Of a stretch of 64,000 bases of DNA, positions 9,540-20,639 are shown piece by piece. The translations under genes were made by a program, and so were the position numbers. The stretch comes from Durusdinium trenchii (taxonomy: Eukaryota; Sar; Dinophyceae; Suessiales; Symbiodiniaceae): NCBI GenBank assembly GCA_963970005.1, contig CAXAMN010005336.1, positions 158,143 to 222,142 on the forward strand. The letters are read 5' to 3'. Below the pieces are notes generated by a model. The model was not told the origin of the DNA and ran no database searches. It worked only from the letters and a program-made list of their open reading frames with translations. Every line of letters begins with the position of its first letter. Positions within the stretch are counted from its first letter, which is position 1.

Positions 9540-11013
9540 TGAACAATTTTGATGAATTAACCAAGAATGATGTTCTGATTTAAGCTGATGAGTTGAGCAC
9601 AAGCTGCAGCAAATGCAAGCAGGATCAACTAACACTGTGCCATAAAAGCCAAGCAATGAGGTAGTCACTGCAATGGGGAAGATTAATGCTTACTGCCTGG
9701 ACACTTCAGAAATGAAATATTAAATTGAAATATATCCTCTGTTGAGTGTCCGACTCAAACCAAGCAGTGCTGGGACACATAGTTCTTGTTCCCACTCCTG
9801 CTGCGCTGCGCAATTGAACTGGATCTGGGCAATTAGGCAAGGGGCATTGGTTAGCCAATTGCTACAGATTTAAACTTAATCTATTATGCATTACATACTT
9901 GACATTGAGCTGTGACTCAGTAACAGCAACAGAATGAAAAGCACACAGTGGTACTTGATGAGCACAACTACACAGGTGTCACAGAGTTGTTAGCCACACA
10001 ATAGGGCCACACAAAAACAAAGTGATTCCCCCTCCATCCGACAGACTTCGGAATAGCAGCAACACGCCGACCAGCTTCTTGAGGTAAGGAAGTGGTGCTT
10101 TAGAACTCTATGTTCTGTATTGTTGCCATGTAGTAAATGAGTGTTTTCTGTGAGCACAAAGAAACAACAATTTATTGCGGCTGATCAATGTTCTCCACCC
10201 AAGGTTTGGTGGAGAATATATGTGTGTAAGTTATACAGTATCGAGTTTGTCCGGCCAGAAATGCAAACTAGTTGATATTCCAATTTGCACTCAGTTGGGA
10301 TGCACATGCTGGTTTCATGGTTCCTAATTCCAAAAGACCATGCCAGGCTGGAACCATAGGGATGTAGATGCTCAATCCAATCCTCAGCCAATTGGTCAAT
10401 TGATTGTAATTCACTGTGTCAGTGTCCAGCATGCCATTGTTTCCGAAAACATTTTAGGCAACCAGTATACAGAAACATTAGTCCTTCATTGCAATTGATG
10501 GACAAAAGGCTATTGCAAACAGTGAGGTAACGAGGTAATGCGAAAGTCACATTGTATACAAATTGGTTTCTCTGTCAGAAGGTGACAAAAGCCTGGCAGG
10601 ACTCAACAAAGCAAGTCTCCTCACATCTCAACAATGGGTCATGATATGGCCATTTGGCAAATGTCTATCTCTTGTATTGCTTGATCTCCCTTCCAGTACT
10701 TCAAGGCCAGCGCAAATCCATCCATTGCACCCTTGTCCAGCCAAAGTGCACCTGGCATCCACTCTGCACACACAAAACTATTCCAATGGTAGTTCACTTG
10801 TGCATTTCCCAAAACTCAAGAGGTCAATCAACAAAACAACATGCTGCACTGAGGTGCAAATGGCACATCATGACTTGCACACTGAATTAGACCATGACAG
10901 GGAACATGCAAGTTTGACTACAATGAGAGAGTATTGGGATACATTAAATTGTTAAATCAGCCAGACTGTGAAAATATAACAGAGTCTGAAGCAATTGGGA
11001 ATCCTTTAATTTA
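9540..11013. other. Mostly noncoding stretch
   Basis: AT-rich. The minus-strand frame at 10185-10391 includes 'DWIEHLHPYGSSLAWSFG' and could be an exon, but I found no matching splice sites or homologue in the window. Occasional TCCGAC/TCCGGC words (9748, 10246) continue the pattern of the block. Confidence 0.4.
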
Positions 11014-11226
11014 TCACTTGTCTGTCTCCGCTGCACTTTTTATCAGCGGAGTCCACGCCAGGCGCTGCTGTAGTTCCAATTCTGTCCGCCAGAGCCCCAA
11101 CTGCGTCTGCTGGAGGATGAAGCCTGCAGGCTTGGAATGGATTGCCACAACTGAATCCACTGACTGCTTTGAAATATGAACAAACAAATGACCGGTCCCA
11201 TCAAGCACAGGAAAATGCACTGGCAA
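11014..11226 (-). CDS. Possible terminal exon of an unknown gene
   Basis: A minus-strand frame with protein-like composition ('HFPVLDGTGHLFVHISKQS', then 'LQQTQLGLWRTELELQQRL') ends at a stop at 11014. 'HFPVLDGTG' weakly resembles 'HFMPMLDGSG' in exon 2 of the gene at 16687-20596, so it may be a remnant of a third copy of that family. It lies just downstream of the stop of the gene at 11494. Start and upstream exons are not identified. Confidence 0.3.
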   Translation of the reverse strand: MPVHFPVLDGTGHLFVHISKQSVDSVVAIHSKPAGFILQQTQLGLWRTELELQQRLAWTPLIKSAAETDK

Positions 11227-11493
11227 TTACATGCCAAAGCACTTGGTCGTCATTCCATGGATAGGAGTCCGACCCTCTTTGTCCATCTCTGCCTGCAGTG
11301 ATTGAAAAATTAAATGCTCAAGATTGACTACTGCCTGTAGTGTTACAAACATCATAAAATATCTAGGGCATTTGACCAGGCCTCATTGACTTTGCAACAT
11401 TTGATGAACATGACAGTTTAGTATTATTAGCACTCAATTCAACAAGGTGTTGCAGTCTGTACTACTAGTGTTCACTCATTCAGTAGTGAGTGA

Positions 11494-12428
11494 TCAGTGA
11501 CTTGTCCAGCCTGGCACTAAGCCCAGCTCCTTCATCAGCTCCAACTCCTGAACCTTAAGCTGCTGCAGCTTGAGTTCTTTGTCCAACTGAGCATTTTTCT
11601 GTTTGAGTTGGTCCTTCTGAGCTTTGTCCGTCTCATGGTCCGGCAGTGGTTCGGACAATGCTGCTGGATCCAGCTGTGGCTCGATAGCCTGTGCTTGTTG
11701 GATTTCGGTGTCCAACATATTCTCGTCCTGGGCCTCCCAGTCCGGCACTTCAGGCTCCTCTAACGCATCCTCGTCCATTGGTGCGAAAGAGTGTCTGTAA
11801 TGTTTGTTTTCGTCTGGGTCCGGCGGGGAGTCCAACTGGGAATCAGCCACAGGTTCCTCCTCCTCGTGAGCCTTGTCCAAATCCTCTGCACCATGTCCGT
11901 CTGGCTTCTCCTCCTCCTCCACCTCCTCCTCCTCGTCCTTAACTTTTCCAGTACCCTTCTCCTTCAGAGCCTCCTCCTCCTCCTCTGTGATGTCCGCCCA
12001 TGTTTGCCGTTTTGCCCTGTTGGCAGCATCAAGGGCCTCCTGCTGCAGCTGAATTCCCTGACCGGCTGGCGCCAGAGTGACTGCTGGCGGTGGTCCGTCC
12101 GGCTGAGTGGGGCTTTTGCGCTTCCTCGGCGGCGGCCTGTCCGACTGTTCGGCTGCTGTCCAACTGTCTTCTTCGTCCTCGTCCTGTGTCCATGCAAGCC
12201 ATGAATCACGGCGTTGATTTCTCTCAGCCTCAATTCGGTCCCAAATTACTTTCTCCTTCTCTGTGAACTCCTCCTCGTACAACATTTGTCCGGCATCAAA
12301 GTCCACAGGATGGAACCTTTCCCGAAGCTCCCTGCGGCAGTGCCTTTGCTTGGTGTCCGGCTGAATGCCCATTAGGTCCATCCTCCTGCCCCTGACAATC
12401 TTGAACGACATATACTCCTCATCATCAC
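11494..12428 (-). CDS. Last exon of tandem copy 1
   Basis: It starts after CTGAG|G and encodes 'DDEEYMSFKIVRGRRMDLMG', then long acidic, Pro-rich and Glu-rich stretches, then a coiled coil 'LQQLKVQELELMKELG' and a stop at 11494. The matching copy-2 parts are 'DDEEFISYKLARGRRLDAQG' and 'LRQLRVRELELKKELA'. The region is unlikely to be folded apart from the coiled coil. Confidence 0.7.
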
Positions 12429-15122
12429 CTCAGCAAGTGCAAACATCTCATTGGCTTAGTGAGTTACCATACTAACTATACTATTGAATTACCCAAAAAA
12501 TGTCATAATCATCCAAAACACCTAACATAGAACAAATGCTTACTAAGTAATGAAACTGAGTTGCTCCTAGGATGCATTGACCGCTGGCCCTTGTTCCGCA
12601 AAAGCGTATAAAAGGCGTTCTTGAAGTTTCTCCAACATGGGTTTGGTCCGACTTCACCTGAGTTGGATTCAAGGAAAAAATGGCTCCAAATACCAAAGGC
12701 TGAATATATAGTCTATATTAGTAGCCCCCTTGTCAATGAACCACCACTGAAGTCTTGCAATTTCTACATCACAAATGAGAAACAAAATTCATCATTGTAG
12801 CCATGGAACGCATAAGCTGCTGAGTAGTGTCCGACGCATTGATCCGTCCCCAAGGTCCCGAAGAAGCCAGGTTGGCAAATGCCTTGTCAACCAAAGCATG
12901 TTGGGGATGAATGAATGGGTTACAAAGAAGTATAAAATAACTTAAAAAGTCAAAGGCTCACTGAATGCGAAACAGTTACAACCCATTGGTCCTCAGTGGC
13001 GTCCAGCCTGCTCAAGAGATTGGCCGACGCTGGCATCTTTTTGAGCAGCCACGCGCGAGCCTCATGGACTGTCAAGCACCAAGCAAGCAAAAGGCCAATA
13101 ACAAAATACTACATATTCTGAACTTGAACAAATTATCAATCATAAAAAAACATTGAATGCTCTCAGTAAATGCCTCCAATAGTAAAATCTATGAGTCTAC
13201 ATCGAAGGGACCCTCTGCAGGCCCTCATGTCGGTACTCAAACATGTTGTCCACCCAATCATCCTGTGACCAACGTCCATCTGAATCTGTGTCCGAGCAGA
13301 CTGCTTCAATTTCCGGCGGCACAGGGATCTGTCCATCTCTTCCCACCCACACTTCAGATCCATCACGGAGCCTGCCATGATCGCCTGGATGCATGGTCAG
13401 TCCTAGTCCTCCTTGTGGTCCAGTCAATCTGCTTCTCGGCCGCCTCTTTGGCGCTGCTGTCCGTCTGGGATTGCCATCTGGATTGTCCGGCCTGGCTTTA
13501 GGTCTGACTGCTGGGGCTGGCAGCGGTTGGTCCGACTCTTCATCCTCGTCCGACTCTTCGTCCTGAGGCGGTCTTGGTCCCATCATCACGCGATGTGCCC
13601 TCGACACAATGTGCGTGAGCCAGTCCGCCACACTCTGTGGAACGGTGACTTTGAACCACTCCATCTCCTCTGTCCCACAGAACGTCAAGAAGCAGACTGG
13701 CGCGTCCAGCAAATGTCCCAAAATTGTCCCAAGGGTTGCTGACCGATGCCTGCCCTTGGTGCCTTGAATGACAATGTGACTGTGAGTCCAGTGAGTGTCA
13801 ACAATTATACTATGTACTGTAGTGGCAAACTGCCCTGACACTCAATCCGACCTACTCTGAAAGTCAGCTAAAGTGGTTGCAACAATGTGAGTTGATAAAA
13901 TCCAACAAAGGCAAGTGGCAACACATTGCGAAAATGTACTGATGATGCTCGTTCGGCAGGGTCCGCTTAATGACAGTCAGCTGTGCAAGAAGAGAAACCA
14001 ATGCAGGTACCAGATCCTCTTGGTCCAGCCGTATGAGAGCGTCCAGCACAGCCCAATTGTGGGAGGGGCAGCCTTGGTGAGTCATGAACATAGTACTACC
14101 AAGTTCAAGCTGTAGCACTTCCCTGAAATATTCTGACAGTTTTGCGCATCCATGCCTCCTTTCATTACCAACAACACCAATGAACAAAGTGCTGAAGTGC
14201 ATCATTTTGCCAAACAGTGACACCTCAGACCAGGGTGTGGTGGTGATCAATATACTACGTGAAACACATTCAAAACTGTACTATCATCAGAAAAGTTAAC
14301 TATTAAATATGTATAGACATGTTCTTAAATAATATATTTTTATCTATCAACAATCCTGTCCTTGTTTACTAGACTGGAATGGAACCCTGAACCTATGTTC
14401 AATTGTGCTGGTCCTGGTAACACTGAGGAGATTATAGAGTCGGACACCAAGTCGTACTGAAGACCCTCAAGTATATGTACATGGGGGCAACGCACCAGAA
14501 CGTGGACATACGAGCGATGATGCCAAGCGACCCAGATAAGCACACGGACAAAAGAGGTGCCTTATCATAATTGTTAAATTTGTTGTCTTTTAGTTTGCCC
14601 CAGCCCTCCACTCAATCAATATTTCCAATATGTTAGAAGATTTGTTGCCAACGACCTTGGCCCCGCAACTGGCAACTTCAGAAGATGGTTCCACATGCCA
14701 AATAGTTCAAGTCAATAAGTCAAGTATGTTGTTTCATCCACTACTGCAAAGTCATACAACTCAATAGTAGGTTCGAAGAACATGCATTCAACAACATCTT
14801 ACAAGCCAAGCACCTGACTCTCCCTGACCCAAATCTTATAACATTGAAGATGTGTCAAAAAGATTGTGACTCTGTGACTGTGTCCATTCATATGTTTGGC
14901 ATTCAACTGTAATATTCCTCATTGCTTCAGCCTGCAACTGATGCAACCCAAGACTCCTCGTCCTTTGGTGTCCACGTACTCCCAGTCCGCCCCATAAACA
15001 ACAATTGCCAAGCCCGGAAGTGCCAAATCCTCGCCCGGCTGATTCACAAGCTCCGGCATCATTGTGTCATCCTGGTTGTAGTCCAGCTTCCCCCTGCTCC
15101 GGGCCCTCGGAACCCTTGACAT
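11494..15122 (-). CDS. Tandem gene copy 1: RapZ-C/phosphatase-like CxxGxHRS protein with acidic coiled-coil tail
   Basis: Exons on the minus strand: 15122 to about 14948 (ATG; '...LPGLAIVVYGADWEY'), about 14530-14380 ('CPHVHILEGLQYDL'), 14072-13923, 13762-13212, 13060-12983, 12882-12810 and 12428-11494. Joining the third and fourth exons across a GT-AG intron (13763-13922) makes a TGC codon and restores 'CTKGRHRS'. That motif resembles the phosphate-binding loop of the RapZ C-terminal domain and of Cys-based phosphatases, preceded by a hydrophobic strand (QYIFAM). Later motifs are 'FLTFCGTEE' and 'MHPGDHG'. The last exon is acidic and ends in a coiled coil. Exon phases fit except between exons 2 and 3. 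Activity, substrate and localisation are not known; a nucleotide- or sugar-phosphate-binding role is inference. Confidence 0.65.
12810..12882 (-). CDS. Exon 6 of tandem copy 1 (73 nt)
   Basis: It reads 'AFANLASSGPWGRINASDTT' then 'QQLM', ending at C|GTTCC in phase 1. Copy 2 at 18447-18519 is also 73 nt with 'GKGPWGRHILADSTDQL'. The shared GPWGR, D-x-T-x-QL pattern and identical length support a real exon. Confidence 0.7.
12983..13060 (-). CDS. Exon 5 of tandem copy 1 (78 nt)
   Basis: It reads 'ARAWLLKKMPASANLLSRLD' then 'ATEDQW', with AG before and GT after. Copy 2 has the matching 78-nt exon at 18614-18691 ('ARTFILRNLPATASMMVRMD', 'CTEDMW'). It is too short to be seen as an ORF; the match between copies is the evidence. 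The donor may be one codon further (GTT|GTAACT) in both copies. Confidence 0.7.
13212..13762 (-). CDS. Exon 4 of tandem copy 1, carries the GRHRS loop
   Basis: It begins GC-ACC-AAG after a CAAG acceptor and encodes (C)TKGRHRSATLGTILGHLL, then 'DAPVCFLTFCGTEEMEWF', a Pro/Arg/acidic linker, 'GLGLTMHPGDHGRL' and '...DNMFEYRHEGLQR', ending at AGG|GTCCCT. It is 551 nt against 491 nt in copy 2; the difference of 60 is a multiple of three and lies in the linker. Confidence 0.7.
13923..14072 (-). CDS. Exon 3 of tandem copy 1 (150 nt)
   Basis: The exon starts after CCAAG and reads 'GCPSHNWAVLDALIR...' then 'VIKRTLPNEHHQYIFAM', ending with a single T before GTTGCC. Exactly the same length and the same GCPSHN and RT-P motifs occur in the second copy (19562-19711). 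The final T supplies the first base of the cysteine codon of the loop. Confidence 0.7.
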
Positions 15123-15129
15123 TGTCCGG

Positions 15130-16686
15130 CAAAGGAAGTACAACTATAATATGTTCAGCTGAAGTACGTCTGAAAGTGGCTGAGTACGTTGAAGTATGGT
15201 ATGTCTGATAAATGAAATAGTACATCTATGACATGAATGAAATATTGACATGGACTGTGAATGAACATTTGTCACCTTTAAACATTTGACATGGACTATG
15301 GCATTTCCCATCTCCATGGGTGTGAGTCAGTGTGTGTGAGCTGAGTTAGTGTGTGAGCTGCCTGCTTGCATTTTCAACTCTTTGCTGGCTGGAGCCGCTC
15401 ATCGGTCTGCAGCATCTCAACAATAAAGACTCCAACAAATGATTCACATCAACCCTTCAATTGCTCACTGAGTGCTATCAATTCATGTACATACTTTCTT
15501 AATCTAGTGTGTGTCAATGTCGTTCAGTGGACAGAAACTGCAGAGGGACACAGTTTCATCAAAGCTGAACCACCCTGATTCAATTGGCCAATGGCGCCTT
15601 CATGTGGTCCAGCAAAAGAGCTACCAATGTCAAGCCTCATGGTCGGCCGAAGAAAAGGACACTGTGACTAGTTTGGATCAACAGTAGTGGTCAATGGTAT
15701 TCTTCAAGGAACCATTTGTTGATGCATGGAATGTATGTGACCATATACATTTTCTTTAGCAACATGAAGCTGTATGTTCAGCAATAAACTGAGCAATGTT
15801 CTTAACATATTGCTGAGCTGCTGGAAGTAAAGGAGGTGCCCAACTACCCAATCATCAAACTGCAACAAACCCCAACCCAATAAGCTCCTAATTTGTTCGA
15901 GACAGCAAGCAACCCATTCTGACATTATTTAAGCGGCATCTCAGAATGAACGCAGTTAACAAACAAAAGATCCGCACTGAATTCAAGGTTTAGCTTGTCC
16001 GGCACAAAACATTAAAATATCAACTGCTGGCAGCAATAACACCTCCAAATCAACTTTACAATAAATACAACAGCTTCACTTGGAACAGGCAATACTTCAA
16101 GACCTGGCCCGAATTCCCTGTAGTCTATAATCCGAAATGAGCCTCTTTGTCCAGCCCTGGCCAAATGCACCTGCATAGGGAAAGAATCGAGCAGTTTTAA
16201 GATCTAGATTTTTCGTTCAGCTAAGCAAGTCAGCCACGAAGACACGAAGATATATGGACACTGCCGAACGAAAACTCATGATAGATTGCATTGCATGTAC
16301 TGAGACTACATCGCGTACACAACATAAATCACTTCAATCATAAAATACATACAGGTCTGCAGCCAAAGCAATCACTGTTTTTGCCAGATGGCAAGCGAAA
16401 TGTCGGTCCACATTTGTGGACATAGAATCAAAATTGTCCGACTTGTTCGACTACTTACCGTATGTCATTGTTAATCCTTTCTTCCCTTTGTACATATCCA
16501 TTTCAGAAGCATCCGAGATCTGCTGCTCCTTGAATAGGTTTGACGATTCTCAATATTGGAACTAGTTTTTCTTATGACTGCGCATATGTATCTAAATGGC
16601 TTGCCTTGCAAATCAACACATTGTATTGTGTATATATATTTGTTTAAAATGAATAGAAACTAAAACCCACCAATAGCAACGCTTAC
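15130..16686. other. Intergenic stretch between the tandem copies
   Basis: AT-rich, with no convincing exon. GTCC words are fewer here than in the genes. Near 15318-15360 there is a short GTGTGTGAGCTG-type repeat, also hinted at near 20825-20850 upstream of copy 2. Confidence 0.5.
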
Positions 16687-17018
16687 TTAATTAATGTAAG
16701 ACACCTGCATGCCCCTCTGCTCCATGTCCTGCCACTCTGTGTCACCTTTTGCACCTTTTTCACCTTTTCCATAATAATATCTTCTGTCATAGACCGCAAA
16801 GTCCTGCCTGTAGTTCTCCGGCACCCTTCGAGGGCCTTTTCCGTGATACCACTCATACTCATAGTCATACTCCGGCCTCCAGTAATGTGGTCCGCCTTTG
16901 CCTTTGCCACGGTGGAACCAGTAGTCCGACTCAGAGTAGTCCTGCTCAGATTCCTCCATATACTCACTGCCCGACCTCTGGCCACTGGCAGCTGGCCTTG
17001 ACCATCTTGTGCCTACCA
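16687..17018 (-). CDS. 3' exon of tandem copy 2, Gly/Lys/Tyr-rich
   Basis: It starts after CACAAG with 'WSRPAASGQRSGSEYMEESE' and runs through 'FHRGKGKGGPHYWRPEYDYE', '...YYYGKGEKG' to a stop at 16687. The composition (Arg/Lys-Gly plus Tyr/Asp) suggests a disordered, possibly nucleic-acid-binding tail. No equivalent was found downstream of copy 1. Confidence 0.45.
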
Positions 17019-20000
17019 CTTGTGGAAGGTTAACAATCCAGCTCAATGAAATCCATTGGTGGGAACCCCCTTGTGCTTTCAGTGAATTCATTACTCATTG
17101 TTTCAAGGTTCATTGCTGGGCTCAGTTCTAAACAATTAAAAAACATTAGATTCAACATATAACTTTCAACTTTATAAGCATGACCCCAGCCTTTTTGTTC
17201 ACTTGCTCCAGTGCTAGATTCAGCTTCAGCAAGTTCCTTCTTCAGCTCCAACTCTCTGACCCTCAGCTGCCGGAGCGCAATCTCCTTCTCCATCATTTCA
17301 CTTGATTTGTCCGACAATTCAAGTCCATCTCCTGAGCTGGCAGGCTTGTCCAACTGCACTGGTTGCTTGTTGCCCTTCTGCGGGTCCGGCTTTTCAGTTG
17401 CCGGAGGAGGTGGCGGAGGCAAGTGATCGAATTCCGCCTCCTCCTGTTTGTCCTGCTTTGGTGGCTCTGGCGGCTTCGGCTTTGGGTCCTGCTGCTTCGA
17501 CTGAGTTGGAAAGGCCTTGAACGGCTCTGTTGGCTTAGGCTTGCTGGGGGTGTCCGGCTTTGGCATTGGCTTGACCGCTGGCTTGGATGGTGGTCCGACA
17601 GGTGGTCCAAAGAGTCCGCCTGGTCCTTTGGCTTTCCCCTTGGCTTTGGCCTGCTCTGCTTCGGCCGCCAATCTGTCCGATTGGGTCATCAAAAATAGTC
17701 TGCCCTTCTGGGAGTCGAATGCCTGTCCCTTTCCATTGTCCGGCGTAATGTCCGACTGTTAGATGTTTGGGTCCAGCTCTACCAAATGCTCCTCCTTCTG
17801 CACTGTCCACATGTCCGTCTCCTCTTTTGACCAAATAGTAGTGTGCCAAAATCTCCGTCCTTGATCAATGTCCTCGTCCAAGTGCTTGGTGATCTCCCCA
17901 GGAAATGCTCGTGTCCGTTTGTTCTCCGGCACTCCTTGTGCGTCCAGCCTCCGGCCTCGAGCGAGCTTGTAGCTGATGAACTCTTCATCATCGCCTGCAG
18001 GTTGATTCAATCATATTCAGTCACATGAACTCACCCTTGCAAAATATTTAGAGTAATTCTTCAGTTGCATGTTTATTAGGATAGGTGAAAGACATTGAGA
18101 AACTGAACAATCAAACAAAGCAAATAGGAATCCAAACAACTAGAAAAAACACAATGGCAAAGAACAAAGGTTGCCCACCAACATCAATGCCAGTGGCTCT
18201 TAGGGTGCATTGCCCGTCTTGACTTGCTAAGCAAGATCTTAAAAAAAGCAGAGCGAAAGTTCTCCCAGATAGGTGCAGTACCTTTTCCCTGTCCGATTCC
18301 AAGATTGTACTGTCCTTAGTATGCCAATGTCTAAACAATCTGTACAGTATGACTTGAAAGGAAGCTATTGAGAATACTGGATGCATCGTCAAAGAAAAAT
18401 CATTCACAGGTATATCAAAATAAATACTCAGCTGAAACCCAGGAACTGCAAAGCTGGTCCGTCGAGTCTGCCAATATATGTCGGCCCCAAGGGCCCTTTC
18501 CGCAAATATTTGCTGCCAACTTAGCTAGAGCAAATGTCACAAACAAAGGAACAGCTGGCAGAAGAATAGAAACAACACCAAAAGTTCACAAGTAAAGTAG
18601 TGCAAGTTACAACCCACATGTCCTCCGTGCAGTCCATCCTGACCATCATTGAGGCCGTCGCAGGAAGATTCCGAAGAATAAATGTCCGGGCCTCAACTCA
18701 AACATTTAATATCAAGCATACCAACGAATATTAAACTTTGGCTGCTGCATTCTTACTGACAATCTAATGACTATTGGAAAACCTCACTCACTACAACAAA
18801 ACAACAACTTTATTGAACATGGGACATGACATGGTTCTAAACAGTAGACTGACAGAAGAAAAATAGTTGCACTAAAATCAATCCAATCAAAGTGACCTGT
18901 CGCACCGCGTCCATCCGGAATTGGAACATCATATTGATATTGTCCGGCGAAAATCCTGATCTCCACTCCTTGGAAGGTGGCCTCATCCCGAGTGGGATTG
19001 GCACCTCTCCAGTTGGTCCGACAACAGCTGTTCCATAGTTTGTGTTGCCCTGGTCGCCTGGATGCATGACCACCCCAGCGCCAAACCTAGTAGGTCCACT
19101 AAGTTTGGGAACAACTTTTTGTCCGGCTTGTTCGCTAGAGGTTGACTCCACCTTCGATGGGATGCTCTCCTCAGGAGTGTTGTCCGGCTTGGGTACTAAT
19201 TGTCCTCGAAGAAGTTTGTCCACCTTGAGGCTCAGCTCCACAAGTGGCTGCATTTTCTCCGTCGGCAGCACGGGAGTCCACCACTCCGGCTTCGCTGTCC
19301 CGCAAAAACTCAAGAAGGTGACCGGGCATTGCAGCAAGGCACCCAAACATGTCCCAAGAAAGGCCGACTGCATCATGCCCGTCTCACCTCAAGCATTGAC
19401 TGACTCAAACTAGATTGGTATATTGCTTATTAAACTGATTCTTCTGCAAACAATTCGCAGTTCAAGACTAACACTACTAGTACCCCACCAAGCGTTCACA
19501 AACAAATCAGCCCATCCAGGACAAAACTACAACAATTGATTATTCTCTCTGACCAGGGCGCAGTAAAGTCCGACCAGAATTTCATGGTCTTTGTCCGGCG
19601 TGGTCCTTATTATTGCCCTCATCGTGGCCAAAGCAAAGACCACAGCCTCCCTCCAATGAAGACTCTTGCTCATCAAAGTCTCCAGCCGCTCCAAATTGTG
19701 CGATGGGCAGCCTCAGTCACCAAAACTTAATCACAACTGACAAAGCATGCTGCTCTATTTCGATTAAATTGAATTCAGTCGGAAATCAAACAAAAGACAC
19801 ATAGTGAACTGCTGCTCTTAATTAAAGTAAGCAGCCCTTCTCACTTTGTTCCACAAAAATTCTCCTGACCCATCAAGCATGGGCATAAAGTGTTCCGTGT
19901 CCAACTGAATCAGTGTTGCAGAACCGTAGATGAACTGGAACACATGGGGTACGACCGTAGCGCCAGGTCCCCATTCTTAGCTCACACAATTGGCCAACTT

Positions 20001-20596
20001 GAGTTTAGTCATTGTACACAAACACATGTACTGTACATATTTGGCCTGTCTAAAACTGTGGTTGTCTAAGTTGCAAGAACACTTATTAATATCTTTTCAG
20101 CATGATTGTGATCCTTTTCTGTTTCAATGGTGGCAAAACAATTTGTCGATGATTTCAATGAGACTGTGGCATGAAAGAATAGGTGCTGACTTGATGAGGC
20201 ACTGCTCACAAACATTGTGATTTAAGCATTCACTGTCTAAAAAGTCAAGTTTTGGAAGAATCATACATACAAGCAAATAGACCTGATGAATTCATGCAAC
20301 ACACGTTTTCAAATGAGTCACATTGATGTCAAAATCTTCTTTTGAAGACCTGATATTCAAAAAAAGAGTTCACATTGATTGGAGTCAGTGCCAAACCAAA
20401 TTACACTTGCAACTGAGACTCCATTTCCACGGGTAACATCCTCATATTCATGGCCCGACCCATAAATGACCAGCTTGAGGCCCGGCAAACGGCATATGCC
20501 ATTAGTCGTCTTGTTCGTGATCTTGATTGGGTCCATCACATTGTCCAGCTTATAGTCCTTCGGCCCTCGAATCACTTCCGCAGGATCCGGTTCCAT
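16687..20596 (-). CDS. Tandem gene copy 2, degenerate CxxGxHRS-family gene, possibly a pseudogene
   Basis: Exons on the minus strand: 20596 to about 20410 (ATG; 'LPGLKLVIYGSGHEYEDV'), 19975-19845 ('PHVFQFIYGSATLIQLD', ending NK|GTGAGA), 19711-19562, 19387-18897, 18691-18614, 18519-18447, 17994 to about 17170, and 17018-16687. Joining 19562 to 19387 across a GC-AG intron again makes a Cys codon, but the loop reads 'CETGMMQSA' instead of 'CTKGRHRSA', so the HR pair is gone while Cys, Gly and Ser stay. An in-frame TAA (17759-17761) interrupts the exon that matches the last exon of copy 1. The 3' exon, with 'FHRGKGKGG' and Tyr-rich repeats, is absent from copy 1. The gene may be decaying, or the stop may be spliced out. 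Confidence 0.55.
17170..17994 (-). CDS. Exon 7 of tandem copy 2 with in-frame TAA
   Basis: It starts after CTGCAG|GC with 'DDEEFISYKLARGRRLDAQG'. The frame stops at TAA 17759-17761 after 'VELDPNI', yet the same frame continues without another stop through 'QSDITPDNGKGQAF', a Lys/Pro-rich region and the coiled coil 'LRQLRVRELELKKELA', exactly as in copy 1. Either the stop has killed the gene or an unrecognised intron removes it. Confidence 0.6.
18447..18519 (-). CDS. Exon 6 of tandem copy 2 (73 nt)
   Basis: Reads 'LAANICGKGPWGRHILADST' then 'DQLC', ending CA|GTTCC. Same length, phase and donor as copy 1 exon 6. Confidence 0.65.
18614..18691 (-). CDS. Exon 5 of tandem copy 2 (78 nt)
   Basis: Reads 'ARTFILRNLPATASMMVRMD' then 'CTEDMW'. 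Same length and borders as copy 1 exon 5. Confidence 0.65.
18897..19387 (-). CDS. Exon 4 of tandem copy 2
   Basis: It encodes (C)ETGMMQSAFLGTCLGALL, 'CPVTFLSFCGTAKPEWW', a Lys/Pro/Ser linker, 'GVVMHPGDQGNTNYG' and '...NMMFQFRMDAVRQ' before a CAG|GTCACT donor. The motifs SFCGT, MHPGD-G and the hydrophobic ladder match copy 1; the loop residues R-H-R do not. Confidence 0.65.
19562..19711 (-). CDS. Exon 3 of tandem copy 2 (150 nt)
   Basis: It encodes 'GCPSHNLERLETLMSKSLHW' and '...IIRTTPDKDHEIL' and ends ACT|GCGCCC (GC donor). The length is identical to copy 1 exon 3, and the last T again forms the first base of a Cys codon. Confidence 0.65.
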
Positions 20597-20639
20597 GGCA
20601 GCGATGCCGATTGTCCAGTTGTCCAGTTGTAGTGAAGGT

